The notes under the pieces: generated by a model
What the model was told of the DNA's origin: nothing
The model's database searches: none
Seen by the model: only the letters and a program-made list of their open reading frames with translations
Translations under genes and position numbers: made by a program
From: Marinococcus halotolerans DSM 16375
GTDB taxonomy: Bacteria > Bacillota > Bacilli > Bacillales > Marinococcaceae
Direction of reading: 5' to 3'
NCBI RefSeq assembly: GCF_000420725.1
Contig: NZ_ATVM01000015.1
Coordinates: 1 to 64,000, forward strand
Length of the DNA stretch: 64,000 nucleotides
Shown here: positions 56,704 to 64,000 of the stretch, in pieces
Numbering within the stretch: position 1 is the first letter of the stretch
Layout: the number at the start of each line of letters is the position of its first letter

Positions 56704-58252
56704 ACTTTTTGCAAACAAGTGGTTTGTCCGCTTTATCTCTCTTGCTTTTGCCGTTATGCTTTACTTAATTGTGAATATGGACCCTACAGTAAATAACGCC
56801 GGCGTCGTGCCGGACGGTGAGGATCAGACATATACAATCGAAGATGTGAACATTACACCGGAATACAATGAAGAAGAGTATGCGATTACAAATATGACCG
56901 AAAACGCAGATGTAACGCTGGCCGGCTCGCAGACGGCTATTATGCTGTTCCGCCTGTCCCGGTCGGACAGCTACGAATTATATTTAGACATGCAAAATCT
57001 GGGCGCCGGAACCCATAACGTTCAGGTAAGCCACCGTGACTTCCCTACAGACCTGGAAGTAACTCCGTCACCGGAGTACGCGACGGTGACGCTTGAAGAA
57101 AAGCAGGAAACGACCTTTCCGCTTGAAACACAGATTTTGAATGAAGATCAGAATGAAGAGTTTTCTTTTGGGAACCCGACCGTCAGCCCTGAGGAAGTGA
57201 CGGTGAGCGGGGCCGGCACTATTATTGAACAAATTGACCGGGTCGTGGCCCAAGTGGATGTATCTGAAGCAGATGGAGACATCAATGGAAACTTTCCGAT
57301 AGTGGCGCTCGATACGGAGGGCAATGAGCTGGATGTAAATACAGAACCGCAGGAAGCATCAGTGGAGTTGTCTGCTGATGCTCCTTCAAAAGAAGTGCCG
57401 GTGAACGTAGAGCGCACGGGCAGCTTGAGTGCAGATGCAGCAATTAGTGAAGTCACAGCTTCCGAGGAAGCAGTAACTATTTACGGCAGCGAAGAAGCAG
57501 TGCGGAATACAGAAAGCATTAATGCGGCTCTCGACTTGAATGAAATTAGTGAAAGCGGCACGTATGAACTGGATGTACAGCTTCCGGACGGCATCCAACG
57601 GACAAACCCTGAAAATTTAAGCGCCTCTGTGACGATAGAGGGGGAAGAACAGGCTACACTTGAAAACGTCCCTATTTCTATCGTGAATTTACCTTCAGGG
57701 GCATCGACCAGCTGGGTGAATCCTCCATCAGGCCAAATGGATGTACAACTATATGGAGAGGCTGGTTCGCTTGAAGGTGTCAGGGCCGAAGACATTACAT
57801 TGGAGGCTCTTTGGAGCGGCAGCGGCTCCTCCAGTGAAGAATCCTACATTCTTCCCGTAGAAGCGGGCGGCCCGGAAGGGGTGCAGATTTCTCCAGCCAG
57901 AGAGAATGTGGAAGTAACTCTTCAGCAGGAAGGAAGCGGAGAGGAAACGGAAGAAGAACCAGAGCCGGAAAATGAAACGCCACAAGAGCAGCAAAATGAA
58001 ACGCCGGAAGAGCCTGAAGAGTCTGGTCAAAATGACGGGGAGGGTGATCCTCCCGGTCAGGATGACGGGGCAGAAGGCGGAGAAAATGGCAGCGGGTCCA
58101 ACGAACAGGATAATGATACAGAAACAGAGCCGGAAACAGAAACCGGAGACAATGAAGAAGGCGGAACCGAAGATACAGAAGAAACTCCTGCAGAGAATGA
58201 AGAAGAAGTTCCTGCAGAAGAGAATACTGAGACGAACGGGGAACAGCAGTAA
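56696..58252 (+). CDS. cdaR: CdaR, YbbR-domain regulator of CdaA
   Basis: Extracytoplasmic regulator anchored by one N-terminal helix (about 10-26). The 518 residues contain several YbbR repeats (about 30-410; repeated VP(I/V)NVERTG-like starts such as EVPVNVERTGSLS and ENVPISIVNLP), then a C-terminal tail of roughly 95 residues made almost only of Glu, Asn, Gly, Thr, Pro and Gln. The tail is highly acidic and probably disordered outside the membrane. In Bacillus CdaR lowers CdaA activity. Overlap with cdaA supports tight coupling. Confidence 0.93.
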   Translation: MDRLFANKWFVRFISLAFAVMLYLIVNMDPTVNNAGVVPDGEDQTYTIEDVNITPEYNEEEYAITNMTENADVTLAGSQTAIMLFRLSRSDSYELYLDMQNLGAGTHNVQVSHRDFPTDLEVTPSPEYATVTLEEKQETTFPLETQILNEDQNEEFSFGNPTVSPEEVTVSGAGTIIEQIDRVVAQVDVSEADGDINGNFPIVALDTEGNELDVNTEPQEASVELSADAPSKEVPVNVERTGSLSADAAISEVTASEEAVTIYGSEEAVRNTESINAALDLNEISESGTYELDVQLPDGIQRTNPENLSASVTIEGEEQATLENVPISIVNLPSGASTSWVNPPSGQMDVQLYGEAGSLEGVRAEDITLEALWSGSGSSSEESYILPVEAGGPEGVQISPARENVEVTLQQEGSGEETEEEPEPENETPQEQQNETPEEPEESGQNDGEGDPPGQDDGAEGGENGSGSNEQDNDTETEPETETGDNEEGGTEDTEETPAENEEEVPAEENTETNGEQQ

Positions 58253-58295
58253 ACACCATCAGGGAATTGTGTAAGAATAAAGGAGAGATTTAACC

Positions 58296-59642
58296 ATGGG
58301 GAAATACTTTGGTACAGATGGAGTCAGGGGCGTTGCCAATACGGAGCTGACGCCGGAATTTGCTTTCCGGCTCGGACGTGCGGGCGGTTATTTGTTAACG
58401 AAAGATCATGAACAACCCAAAGTATTAATAGGTAAAGACACCCGGATCAGCGGGGAAATGCTTGAAGGAGCGATGGTCGCCGGGCTTCTTTCCATCGGGG
58501 TGGAAGTGATGCGTCTTGGAACCATTACCACGCCGGGAGTGGCATATTTAACGAAGGCAGTCAGCGCTCAGGCGGGAATTATGATTTCCGCTTCGCATAA
58601 CCCGGTGGCAGATAACGGTATCAAGTTTTTCGGAGCCGATGGCTTCAAGCTGAACGACGACCAGGAAGCGGAAATCGAGCGCCACCTCGAAGGAGACGAC
58701 CAGATGCCACGTCCGGTGGGGGGACAGCTTGGAAGCGTTAATGATTATTTTGAAGGCCGTCAGAAATATCTCCAGTTTTTGAAGAATACAGTCAGTGAGG
58801 ACTTCTCGAGCCTGCATATAGCTCTTGACTGCGCGAATGGGGCCGCCTCTTCCTTAGCTCCGCATTTAATGGCAGATCTTGAGGCTGATATTTCTACTAT
58901 TGGGAACAACCCGGACGGAATTAATATTAACGAGGGAGTCGGCTCCACACATCCGGAAGCCCTGGCTGCTTTCGTCGTTGAAAAAGGAGCGGACCTCGGT
59001 CTTGCCTTTGACGGCGATGCGGACCGGCTGATTGCTGTAGATGAGAACGGAAACATTGTTGATGGCGACCAGATTATGTATATCTGCGGCAAGCACCTGA
59101 AGCAGGAGCTGATGCTGAACAAAAACACGGTAGTAACGACGATTATGAGCAATATCGGCCTTCATAAAGCCCTGCAGGAGATTGATGTGGAAACGGTGCA
59201 GACAAAAGTGGGCGACCGTCACGTCATGGAAGAAATGCGGGCAAATGGATACAGCCTGGGCGGAGAGCAATCCGGGCACCTGATTTTCCTTGATTTGACC
59301 ACCACAGGGGATGGAATGCTAAGCGCACTGCAGCTTGTGGATATGGTGAAAAAATCAGGCAAAAAATTATCGGAGCTTGCTGCTGAAATGCCGAGATTTC
59401 CTCAAAAGCTGGTCAACGTCCGCGTAACGGATAAATACGAGGTGGAAAATAATCCAAAGGTTAAAGAAGTAATAGACCGGATTGAAGCGGAAACCGGTGA
59501 CAAAGGGAGAATCCTTGTGCGCCCTTCCGGCACTGAGCCGCTCGTCCGGGTGATGGCGGAGGCTGAAACAGAAGAGCTGTGCAACAATTACGTAAAAGAA
59601 ATTGCTGATGTAGTTCAGGCAGAGATGGGCCTCGATAAATAA
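58296..59642 (+). CDS. glmM: Phosphoglucosamine mutase GlmM
   Basis: Converts glucosamine-6-phosphate into glucosamine-1-phosphate for peptidoglycan precursors. The 448 residues show the four phosphohexomutase motifs: Ser100, the phosphoserine, in MISASHNP; the Mg loop DGDADR; the sugar loop GGEQSGHL; and the phosphate loop [11 protein letters not shown]. In Bacillus it also binds and inhibits CdaA, whose gene lies upstream in the same operon. AAAGGAGAG precedes ATG; a terminator follows. Confidence 0.97.
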   Translation: MGKYFGTDGVRGVANTELTPEFAFRLGRAGGYLLTKDHEQPKVLIGKDTRISGEMLEGAMVAGLLSIGVEVMRLGTITTPGVAYLTKAVSAQAGIMISASHNPVADNGIKFFGADGFKLNDDQEAEIERHLEGDDQMPRPVGGQLGSVNDYFEGRQKYLQFLKNTVSEDFSSLHIALDCANGAASSLAPHLMADLEADISTIGNNPDGININEGVGSTHPEALAAFVVEKGADLGLAFDGDADRLIAVDENGNIVDGDQIMYICGKHLKQELMLNKNTVVTTIMSNIGLHKALQEIDVETVQTKVGDRHVMEEMRANGYSLGGEQSGHLIFLDLTTTGDGMLSALQLVDMVKKSGKKLSELAAEMPRFPQKLVNVRVTDKYEVENNPKVKEVIDRIEAETGDKGRILVRPSGTEPLVRVMAEAETEELCNNYVKEIADVVQAEMGLDK

Positions 59643-59651
59643 TTATGACGT

Positions 59652-59677
59652 GCCGGGGGGCCATCCCCCGGCTTTTT
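59652..59677 (+). terminator. Terminator after glmM
   Basis: GCCGGGGG-GCCAT-CCCCCGGC followed by TTTTT. Confidence 0.88.
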
Positions 59678-59811
59678 AAGTTTAAAATAAATTATTTCCG
59701 GCAACATAAATACGTGGCGTAACTTTTTCACGCAGATTGCGACTAATATTAAGCGTTTCTTAAAAATAGGAAATATACATATTTGCATGAAAAAATTTCA
59801 CAATTTCACAA

Positions 59812-59840
59812 TTGATTACAGCAAGCAGATAGCGTATTAT
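59812..59840 (+). promoter_or_regulatory. Promoter of glmS
   Basis: TTGATT (59812-59817) and TATTAT (59835-59840) with a 17-base spacer, upstream of the glmS ribozyme. Confidence 0.6.
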
Positions 59841-59888
59841 TATGTATAAATCTAGTGAAGAAAGGAGCAGGAGTAAAGTTTCATTATT

Positions 59889-60055
59889 GAAAGCGCTTGG
59901 ACTGTTTTGGAACGAAAAACAGAACAGTTGACGAGGTGGAGGTTTATCGAGTAATCGGCGGATGCCTCCCGGCTGCATGTCTCAGCTGAAAGTGCTGGCT
60001 TAAATCATGAAGGCGACTTCGTGGCTAAAGGCCAGGACACAGGCATGAAACTAGT
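59889..60055 (+). ncRNA. glmS ribozyme-riboswitch
   Basis: The leader of glmS carries the conserved core of the glucosamine-6-phosphate-activated self-cleaving ribozyme: AAGCGCTTGGACTG (cleavage expected before the G at 59893), AACAGTTGACGAGGTGGAGG and TTATCGA, then ATCGGCGGATGCCTCCCGGC, followed by a variable P4 arm. High glucosamine-6-phosphate triggers cleavage and loss of the glmS mRNA. The 3' limit is approximate. Confidence 0.93.
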
Positions 60056-60117
60056 AAATGAAATCGCGAAAGAGCACCCGCGAAAACAACATCAATAAAA
60101 AATTAAACGAGACGAGT

Positions 60118-60157
60118 GGGGCATCAGTAAATGTCCCGCGACATATGCTTATGCCCC
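60118..60157 (+). promoter_or_regulatory. Hairpin between glmS ribozyme and start codon
   Basis: GGGGCAT and ATGCCCC pair with an inner ATGT/ACAT, a compact stem about 26 bases before the glmS start. It has no T run. It may protect or space the ribosome-binding site AGGAGGG. Confidence 0.4.
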
Positions 60158-60182
60158 GCCGGTTATAGGAGGGTATCCACGT

Positions 60183-61985
60183 ATGTGTGGAATTGTAGGA
60201 TATATTGGAAACGAGCAGGCGTCGGACATTTTGTTAAAGGGGCTTCATAAGCTCGAATATCGGGGTTATGACTCTGCGGGTATAGCGGTAGTAGATAATG
60301 ACGGCGTTAGTGTATACAAGGAAAAAGGACGCATTGCCGCTCTCGAAGAAACGGTAAACGGCCAGGCTTCCGGAACCATCGGGATCGGCCATACGCGCTG
60401 GGCGACACACGGGGCACCGAGCCGGGACAATGCGCATCCGCATCAAAGCATCAGCGGCCGCTTTACGCTTGTACACAACGGTGTCATTGAGAACTATCAA
60501 CAGCTCCAGCAGCATTACCTTGACAGAGTGTCTCTTCGCAGCCAGACTGATACGGAAATTATCGTGCAGCTTGTAGAGAAGTTCAACCAGGAAGGGCTTA
60601 AAACAGAAGCTGCCTTCCGGCGTACTCTGGCTCTTCTAAAAGGATCCTACGCTTTGGCATTAATCGACAACGATGATGAAGAAACCATCTATGTCGGAAA
60701 AAATAAGAGCCCGCTCCTCGTTGGTTTAGGAGAAGGGAAAAACGTTATTGCTTCGGATGCAATGGCAATGCTTCACACAACAAAGCAGTTTATTGAAATT
60801 ATGGATGAAGAAGTCGTTATCGTGACACGCGATTCTGTGCAGGTAAAAGATCTGGAAGGCACCGTTCAGACCCGCGAGCCTTTTGTGACAGACATTGACG
60901 AGTCTGACACCGAAAAGGGCACTTATGATCACTTTATGCTCAAGGAAATTGATGAACAGCCATTTGTTATTCGTAACATTATCCAGAAGTATCAGGACGA
61001 AGACGGCGACATTAAGCTTGAAGAAGATATTCGTGCGGCGATTAATTATTCTGACCGCATTTATATTCTCGCAGCCGGCACAAGCTATCATGCCGGACTC
61101 GTAGGTAAAGAAATGATCGAAAAGGTCGGACAGAAGCCGGTGGAAGTACACATCGCGAGCGAGTTTTTGTATAACCAGCCGCTTCTTTCCGAAAAGCCGT
61201 TATTTATCTTTATTTCCCAAAGCGGGGAAACCGCGGACAGTCGCGGGGTGCTCGTCAATGTGAAAAAACAGGGTCATCCTTCGATCACGATTACGAATGT
61301 ACCCGGCTCCACGCTATCCCGTGAGGCTGATTTTACGCTGCATACGTACGCCGGTCCTGAGATTGCAGTTGCTTCAACGAAAGCATACACTGCTCAGATG
61401 GCGGTAATGTCGATTCTTGCTATGGACATTGCCCGGGCCCGCGGCATTGAATCTGATTTTAATGCTATTCAGCAGTTGGGGCTCGCGGCTAACGCCATGG
61501 AGACGCTTTGTGACCAAAAAGATGTTATGGAAGGCATTGCAAAAGAATATTTGAGTGAAACGCGCAACTGCTTCTTTATCGGACGTGCACTTGACTATCA
61601 TGTGGTGCTTGAAGGCGCATTAAAGCTGAAAGAAATTTCATATATTCAGGCTGAAGGGTTTGCCGGAGGCGAGCTGAAGCACGGTACAATTGCTTTGATT
61701 GAAGAAGGCACACCGGTCATTGCTGTAACGACACAGAACCACGTGAATTTAAATACACGCGGCAATCTGCAGGAAGTAGTGGCCCGCGGTGCGAAATCGT
61801 GCGTGATTGCTTCAGAAACAAATCACCAGGAAGGCGATAATATCGTGCTTCCGGATATGCATGAAGTGATGACTCCAATCGTTTCGGTCATTCCACTGCA
61901 GCTTATCTCTTACTACGCAGCAATGCACCGCGGCTGCGATGTGGATAAGCCACGAAACCTGGCTAAAAGTGTAACTGTCGAATAG
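60183..61985 (+). CDS. glmS: Glutamine-fructose-6-phosphate aminotransferase GlmS
   Basis: First step of amino-sugar synthesis: glutamine plus fructose-6-phosphate gives glucosamine-6-phosphate. The 600 residues start MCGIVGYIG, with Cys2 as the amidase nucleophile, include HTRWATHG and the GSYALALI block of the class II glutaminase domain, and then two SIS domains ([42 protein letters not shown] at the end). Expression is controlled by the upstream ribozyme. AGGAGGG lies 9 bases before ATG. Confidence 0.97.
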   Translation: MCGIVGYIGNEQASDILLKGLHKLEYRGYDSAGIAVVDNDGVSVYKEKGRIAALEETVNGQASGTIGIGHTRWATHGAPSRDNAHPHQSISGRFTLVHNGVIENYQQLQQHYLDRVSLRSQTDTEIIVQLVEKFNQEGLKTEAAFRRTLALLKGSYALALIDNDDEETIYVGKNKSPLLVGLGEGKNVIASDAMAMLHTTKQFIEIMDEEVVIVTRDSVQVKDLEGTVQTREPFVTDIDESDTEKGTYDHFMLKEIDEQPFVIRNIIQKYQDEDGDIKLEEDIRAAINYSDRIYILAAGTSYHAGLVGKEMIEKVGQKPVEVHIASEFLYNQPLLSEKPLFIFISQSGETADSRGVLVNVKKQGHPSITITNVPGSTLSREADFTLHTYAGPEIAVASTKAYTAQMAVMSILAMDIARARGIESDFNAIQQLGLAANAMETLCDQKDVMEGIAKEYLSETRNCFFIGRALDYHVVLEGALKLKEISYIQAEGFAGGELKHGTIALIEEGTPVIAVTTQNHVNLNTRGNLQEVVARGAKSCVIASETNHQEGDNIVLPDMHEVMTPIVSVIPLQLISYYAAMHRGCDVDKPRNLAKSVTVE

Positions 61986-62017
61986 TTAAAGATTTGCCAC
62001 GGCTGCAAATATACACT

Positions 62018-62053
62018 AAGGGTCCATTGGAAAAAATCCAATGGACCCTTTTT
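62018..62053 (+). terminator. Terminator of glmS
   Basis: AAGGGTCCATTGGA pairs with TCCAATGGACCCTT, followed by T. Confidence 0.92.
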
Positions 62054-62171
62054 ATAAATGAATGTTGAATAAAATATAGAGAAGAAATGGAAATAAAATC
62101 CTAAATTAACTTAGATTGAAGCAGCTATAATTTATAGGAAATTTTAATGATATTGGGTATAATAAAAGGAA

Positions 62172-62422
62172 GAGATTGCACGCAATCGCTGGAGTTGGAG
62201 CAATATACGAAAACGGGTAACTTACATGTTAAACCGGGACTCCCCTGAGAATGTAACAGATGCATCTGATATCCTGGCGTAAGTATAGGTTTACCAGCGT
62301 GAAGACTCAGCCTTTTTCCAGAAAAATAACAGCAGAGTACATATCCAGCCGAGAGAGCCGGAATTTCTTTGCGGGCATTACAATAGTTTTTTATCAAGTA
62401 CATCAAAGTGAGGGTGAAGCGG
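62172..62422 (+). ncRNA. Structured leader of the cation exchanger gene (candidate cis-regulatory RNA)
   Basis: About 250 bases follow a TATAAT (62157-62162 region). Pairings seen: GATTGCACGCAATC (hairpin near 62174), CGCTGG (62187-62192) with CCAGCG (62294-62299) closing a junction, GGAGTT (62191-62196) with GACTCC (62238-62243) as an alternative, CGGGTAAC..GTTAAACCGG as an inner hairpin, and CAGATGCATCTG (62257-62268). It does not match any riboswitch I can recall. No reading frame with a ribosome-binding site is present. Confidence 0.5.
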
Positions 62423-63379
62423 TTGTCGTATCTGTTGTTATTCATTGGTTTTGCGCTTTTGATTAAAGGAGCCGACTTTTTTGTGGACGGCGCCTCGAAC
62501 ATTGCCGGTAATTTAAAGGTTTCCCCACTTTTAATCGGGCTGACGATTGTGGCCTTTGGCACAAGCTCGCCGGAAGCGACGGTGAGTGTTATTGCTGCTT
62601 TGGACGGCAACGCTGGCGTTGCCCTTGGTAACGTAATTGGAAGTAATATTTTCAACATTACGCTGGTGATTGGCGTTACTGCTTTAATCGCCCCGCTTGC
62701 TGTCGAAAATGAAACAGTAAGAAAAGAGATTCCATTTACGCTGCTCGCAGGGGTGGCACTTCTTATTCTAATGAGTGACACGGCTCTTCAGGCACTTAGT
62801 GAAAATGTAATCACACGCAGTGATGGCTTTGTGTTCCTGTTGTTTTTTACCGTGTTTTTATATTATATATTTGAAGTGGCCAGAAGAAACCGGGCTGCCC
62901 AGGCCAGTGACCAAATGAGCGCTCCAGCTGCTCCGTGGACAAAAAATATACTGCTGACGGTCGGCGGTCTTGCGGCCATCATTTTCGGCGGGGACCTGGT
63001 GGTCGACGGCGCGACTGAAATTGCGCTTGCTTTTGGGATGAGTGAAACGCTGGTTGGGCTAACTATCGTTGCCATTGGAACATCTTTGCCCGAGCTGATT
63101 ACATCTATTACAGCGGCGATTAAAAAAGAAACAGACATAGCGATCGGCAATATTGTCGGAAGCAATATTTTTAACATTTTCTTTGTACTCGGTGCCGCTT
63201 CCGTCATCTCTCCACTTGCAGTAGAAAGCAAAATTTTTATGGACATTTCGCTTATGATTATTCTGACCGTGCTGCTGCTCGTTTTTTCGAGAACCAATTT
63301 CAGAATCGGCCGCCGGGAAGGCGGCGTTCTTGCAGCCGCATATATTATTTACCTGATTTATATTATTATCCGGAACTAA
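62423..63379 (+). CDS. Calcium/sodium antiporter (CaCA family)
   Basis: Membrane exchanger of 318 residues with ten helices in two inverted repeats. The two alpha motifs are clear: GTSSPEATVSVIAALDGNAGVALGNVIGSNIFN in the first half and GTSLPELITSITAAIKKETDIAIGNIVGSNIFN in the second, each with the acidic residue (Glu) that binds cation. Related to E. coli YrbG. Start: TTG at 62423, preceded by AGGGTGA; an in-frame GTG at 62408 is part of that site. A long structured leader precedes it. Ion preference (Ca2+, Na+, K+) cannot be settled from sequence. Confidence 0.9.
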   Translation: MSYLLLFIGFALLIKGADFFVDGASNIAGNLKVSPLLIGLTIVAFGTSSPEATVSVIAALDGNAGVALGNVIGSNIFNITLVIGVTALIAPLAVENETVRKEIPFTLLAGVALLILMSDTALQALSENVITRSDGFVFLLFFTVFLYYIFEVARRNRAAQASDQMSAPAAPWTKNILLTVGGLAAIIFGGDLVVDGATEIALAFGMSETLVGLTIVAIGTSLPELITSITAAIKKETDIAIGNIVGSNIFNIFFVLGAASVISPLAVESKIFMDISLMIILTVLLLVFSRTNFRIGRREGGVLAAAYIIYLIYIIIRN

Positions 63380-63391
63380 ATAGAAAGATTG

Positions 63392-63420
63392 AACTGTCTG
63401 GAAACTCCGGGCAGTTTTTT
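63392..63420 (+). terminator. Terminator of exchanger gene
   Basis: AACTGTCTGG pairs with CCGGGCAGTT (one mismatch) and is followed by T. Confidence 0.85.
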
Positions 63421-63523
63421 TATGCCATTTTCAGGTGCATCCGGTTACAAATGTTTACTATTTCCTGTTAGCAGGTAACTAAAAGAAGTATTACCTTAAC
63501 AATGAAAAGGGGCACTGATATAA

Positions 63524-64000
63524 ATGGATATTAATAAACAGCAGCAGGACGGCCAGCCAAAGCAGACCCAGCCCGAGCAGCCAGGTATTGAATCAGAAAT
63601 GAAGCCGCTGCCGATCCAGCCGCTCGATTACAAAGGGAGCGGAAAGCTTACCGACCGGGTGGCATTAATTACCGGCGGTGACAGTGGTATCGGCCGCGCG
63701 GTGGCGATTGCCTACGCCAAGGAGGGCGCCCATGTAGTTATCAATTATCTGGAGGAAGAGCAAAGCGACGCTGATGAAACGAAAAAACTGATTGAAAACG
63801 AAGGCGTACAGGCCCTTCTTCTGCCCGGCGATGTTTCGGAGGAAGAAACGTGCAAATCGTTGATTGAAAAGACGGTGAGTGAATTCGGCAAACTTGATAT
63901 TCTGGTAAATAACTCTGCGATTCAATTTCCGACGAGCGATTTGCAGGACATTTCGTTAGAACAGTGGGATAAAACATTCAAAACCAATTTATATTCAGTC
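63524..64000 (+). CDS. SDR family oxidoreductase (partial, runs off the window)
   Basis: Short-chain dehydrogenase; 159 residues are visible. A Gln/Pro-rich N-terminal extension (about 1-40, PLPIQPLDYKGSGKL) precedes the Rossmann motif TGGDSGIGR, then LPGDVSEEE and LVNNSAI (NNAG variant). This layout matches Bacillus YdaD/YhxC-like general-stress dehydrogenases. The catalytic Tyr-x-x-x-Lys would lie beyond the end. AAAAGGGG lies 10 bases before ATG. A possible sigma-B-like GTTTAC-N15-GGTAAC near 63452-63478 is weak. Confidence 0.87.
   Translation, partial: MDINKQQQDGQPKQTQPEQPGIESEMKPLPIQPLDYKGSGKLTDRVALITGGDSGIGRAVAIAYAKEGAHVVINYLEEEQSDADETKKLIENEGVQALLLPGDVSEEETCKSLIEKTVSEFGKLDILVNNSAIQFPTSDLQDISLEQWDKTFKTNLYSV

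Noticed and set aside
62240-62290. TPP-riboswitch-like words CTGAGA and CTGAT in the exchanger leader
   Set aside because: Their spacing and surrounding bases do not fit the TPP consensus, and the gene is unrelated to thiamine.

Overview
The window reads as chromosome from a low-to-mid GC Firmicute of the Bacillaceae, probably a salt- or alkali-adapted one. Pointers are the sigW-rsiW-cdaA-cdaR-glmM-glmS block with a glmS ribozyme, Spo0E- and YwnA/YwnB-type genes, a Bacillus-type LexA box, strong AGGAGG ribosome-binding sites, and secreted proteins very rich in Glu/Asp/Ser/Asn, as in moderate halophiles. I cannot name the genus from the sequence alone. I see no prophage, insertion sequence or CRISPR array.

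Layout. 1-630: the end of an rRNA operon (23S 3' end, 5S) and a tRNA-Thr. 0.7-21.7 kb: mostly single genes for cell-wall hydrolases (M23, Amidase_2, a NlpC/P60-like protein lacking its catalytic Cys), acetyltransferases, transporters (two DMT, CDF, DASS, an atypical Nramp), a formaldehyde dehydrogenase divergent from a HxlR regulator, and a LonC-type protease. 21.7-27.6 kb: a LacI-controlled catabolic operon (aldehyde dehydrogenase, unknown protein, 32-residue membrane peptide, Na+:solute symporter, iron-type alcohol dehydrogenase) with two copies of a palindromic operator. 27.6-33.1 kb: a Fur-type siderophore-binding lipoprotein, a methionine-type aminotransferase, DUF4385, DinB and the PTS-dependent dihydroxyacetone kinase dhaKLM. 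33.2-43.4 kb: drug efflux, an oxidoreductase flanked by two paralogous small membrane proteins, an M42 peptidase, an SOS-type Y-family polymerase, MarR, a small zinc-finger protein absent from a simple long-ORF scan, MBL hydrolase, motAB and a VanY lipoprotein. 43.4-49.1 kb: the methylcitrate cycle genes prpB, prpD and prpC with a GntR regulator, and an MFS pump. 49.4-53.0 kb: an operon of alpha/beta hydrolase, membrane-anchored MurF-like ligase and D-Ala-D-Ala ligase-like protein. 53.1-53.9 kb: seven tRNAs (Glu, Thr, Tyr, Lys, Gly, Gly, Ala). 54.0-62.0 kb: Spo0E, then sigma-W and its anti-sigma factor, c-di-AMP synthase and regulator, and amino-sugar synthesis. 62.1-64.0 kb: a Na+/Ca2+ exchanger behind a long structured leader, and the start of an SDR dehydrogenase.

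The genes most likely to repay follow-up are the LacI operon of unknown substrate with its 32-residue peptide, the structured leader before the cation exchanger, the membrane MurF/Ddl operon, the Nramp protein without the usual metal ligands, and the Cys-to-Ser NlpC/P60 protein. Cell-envelope functions are over-represented: wall hydrolases, MurF/Ddl, GlmM/GlmS, SigW and c-di-AMP synthesis.
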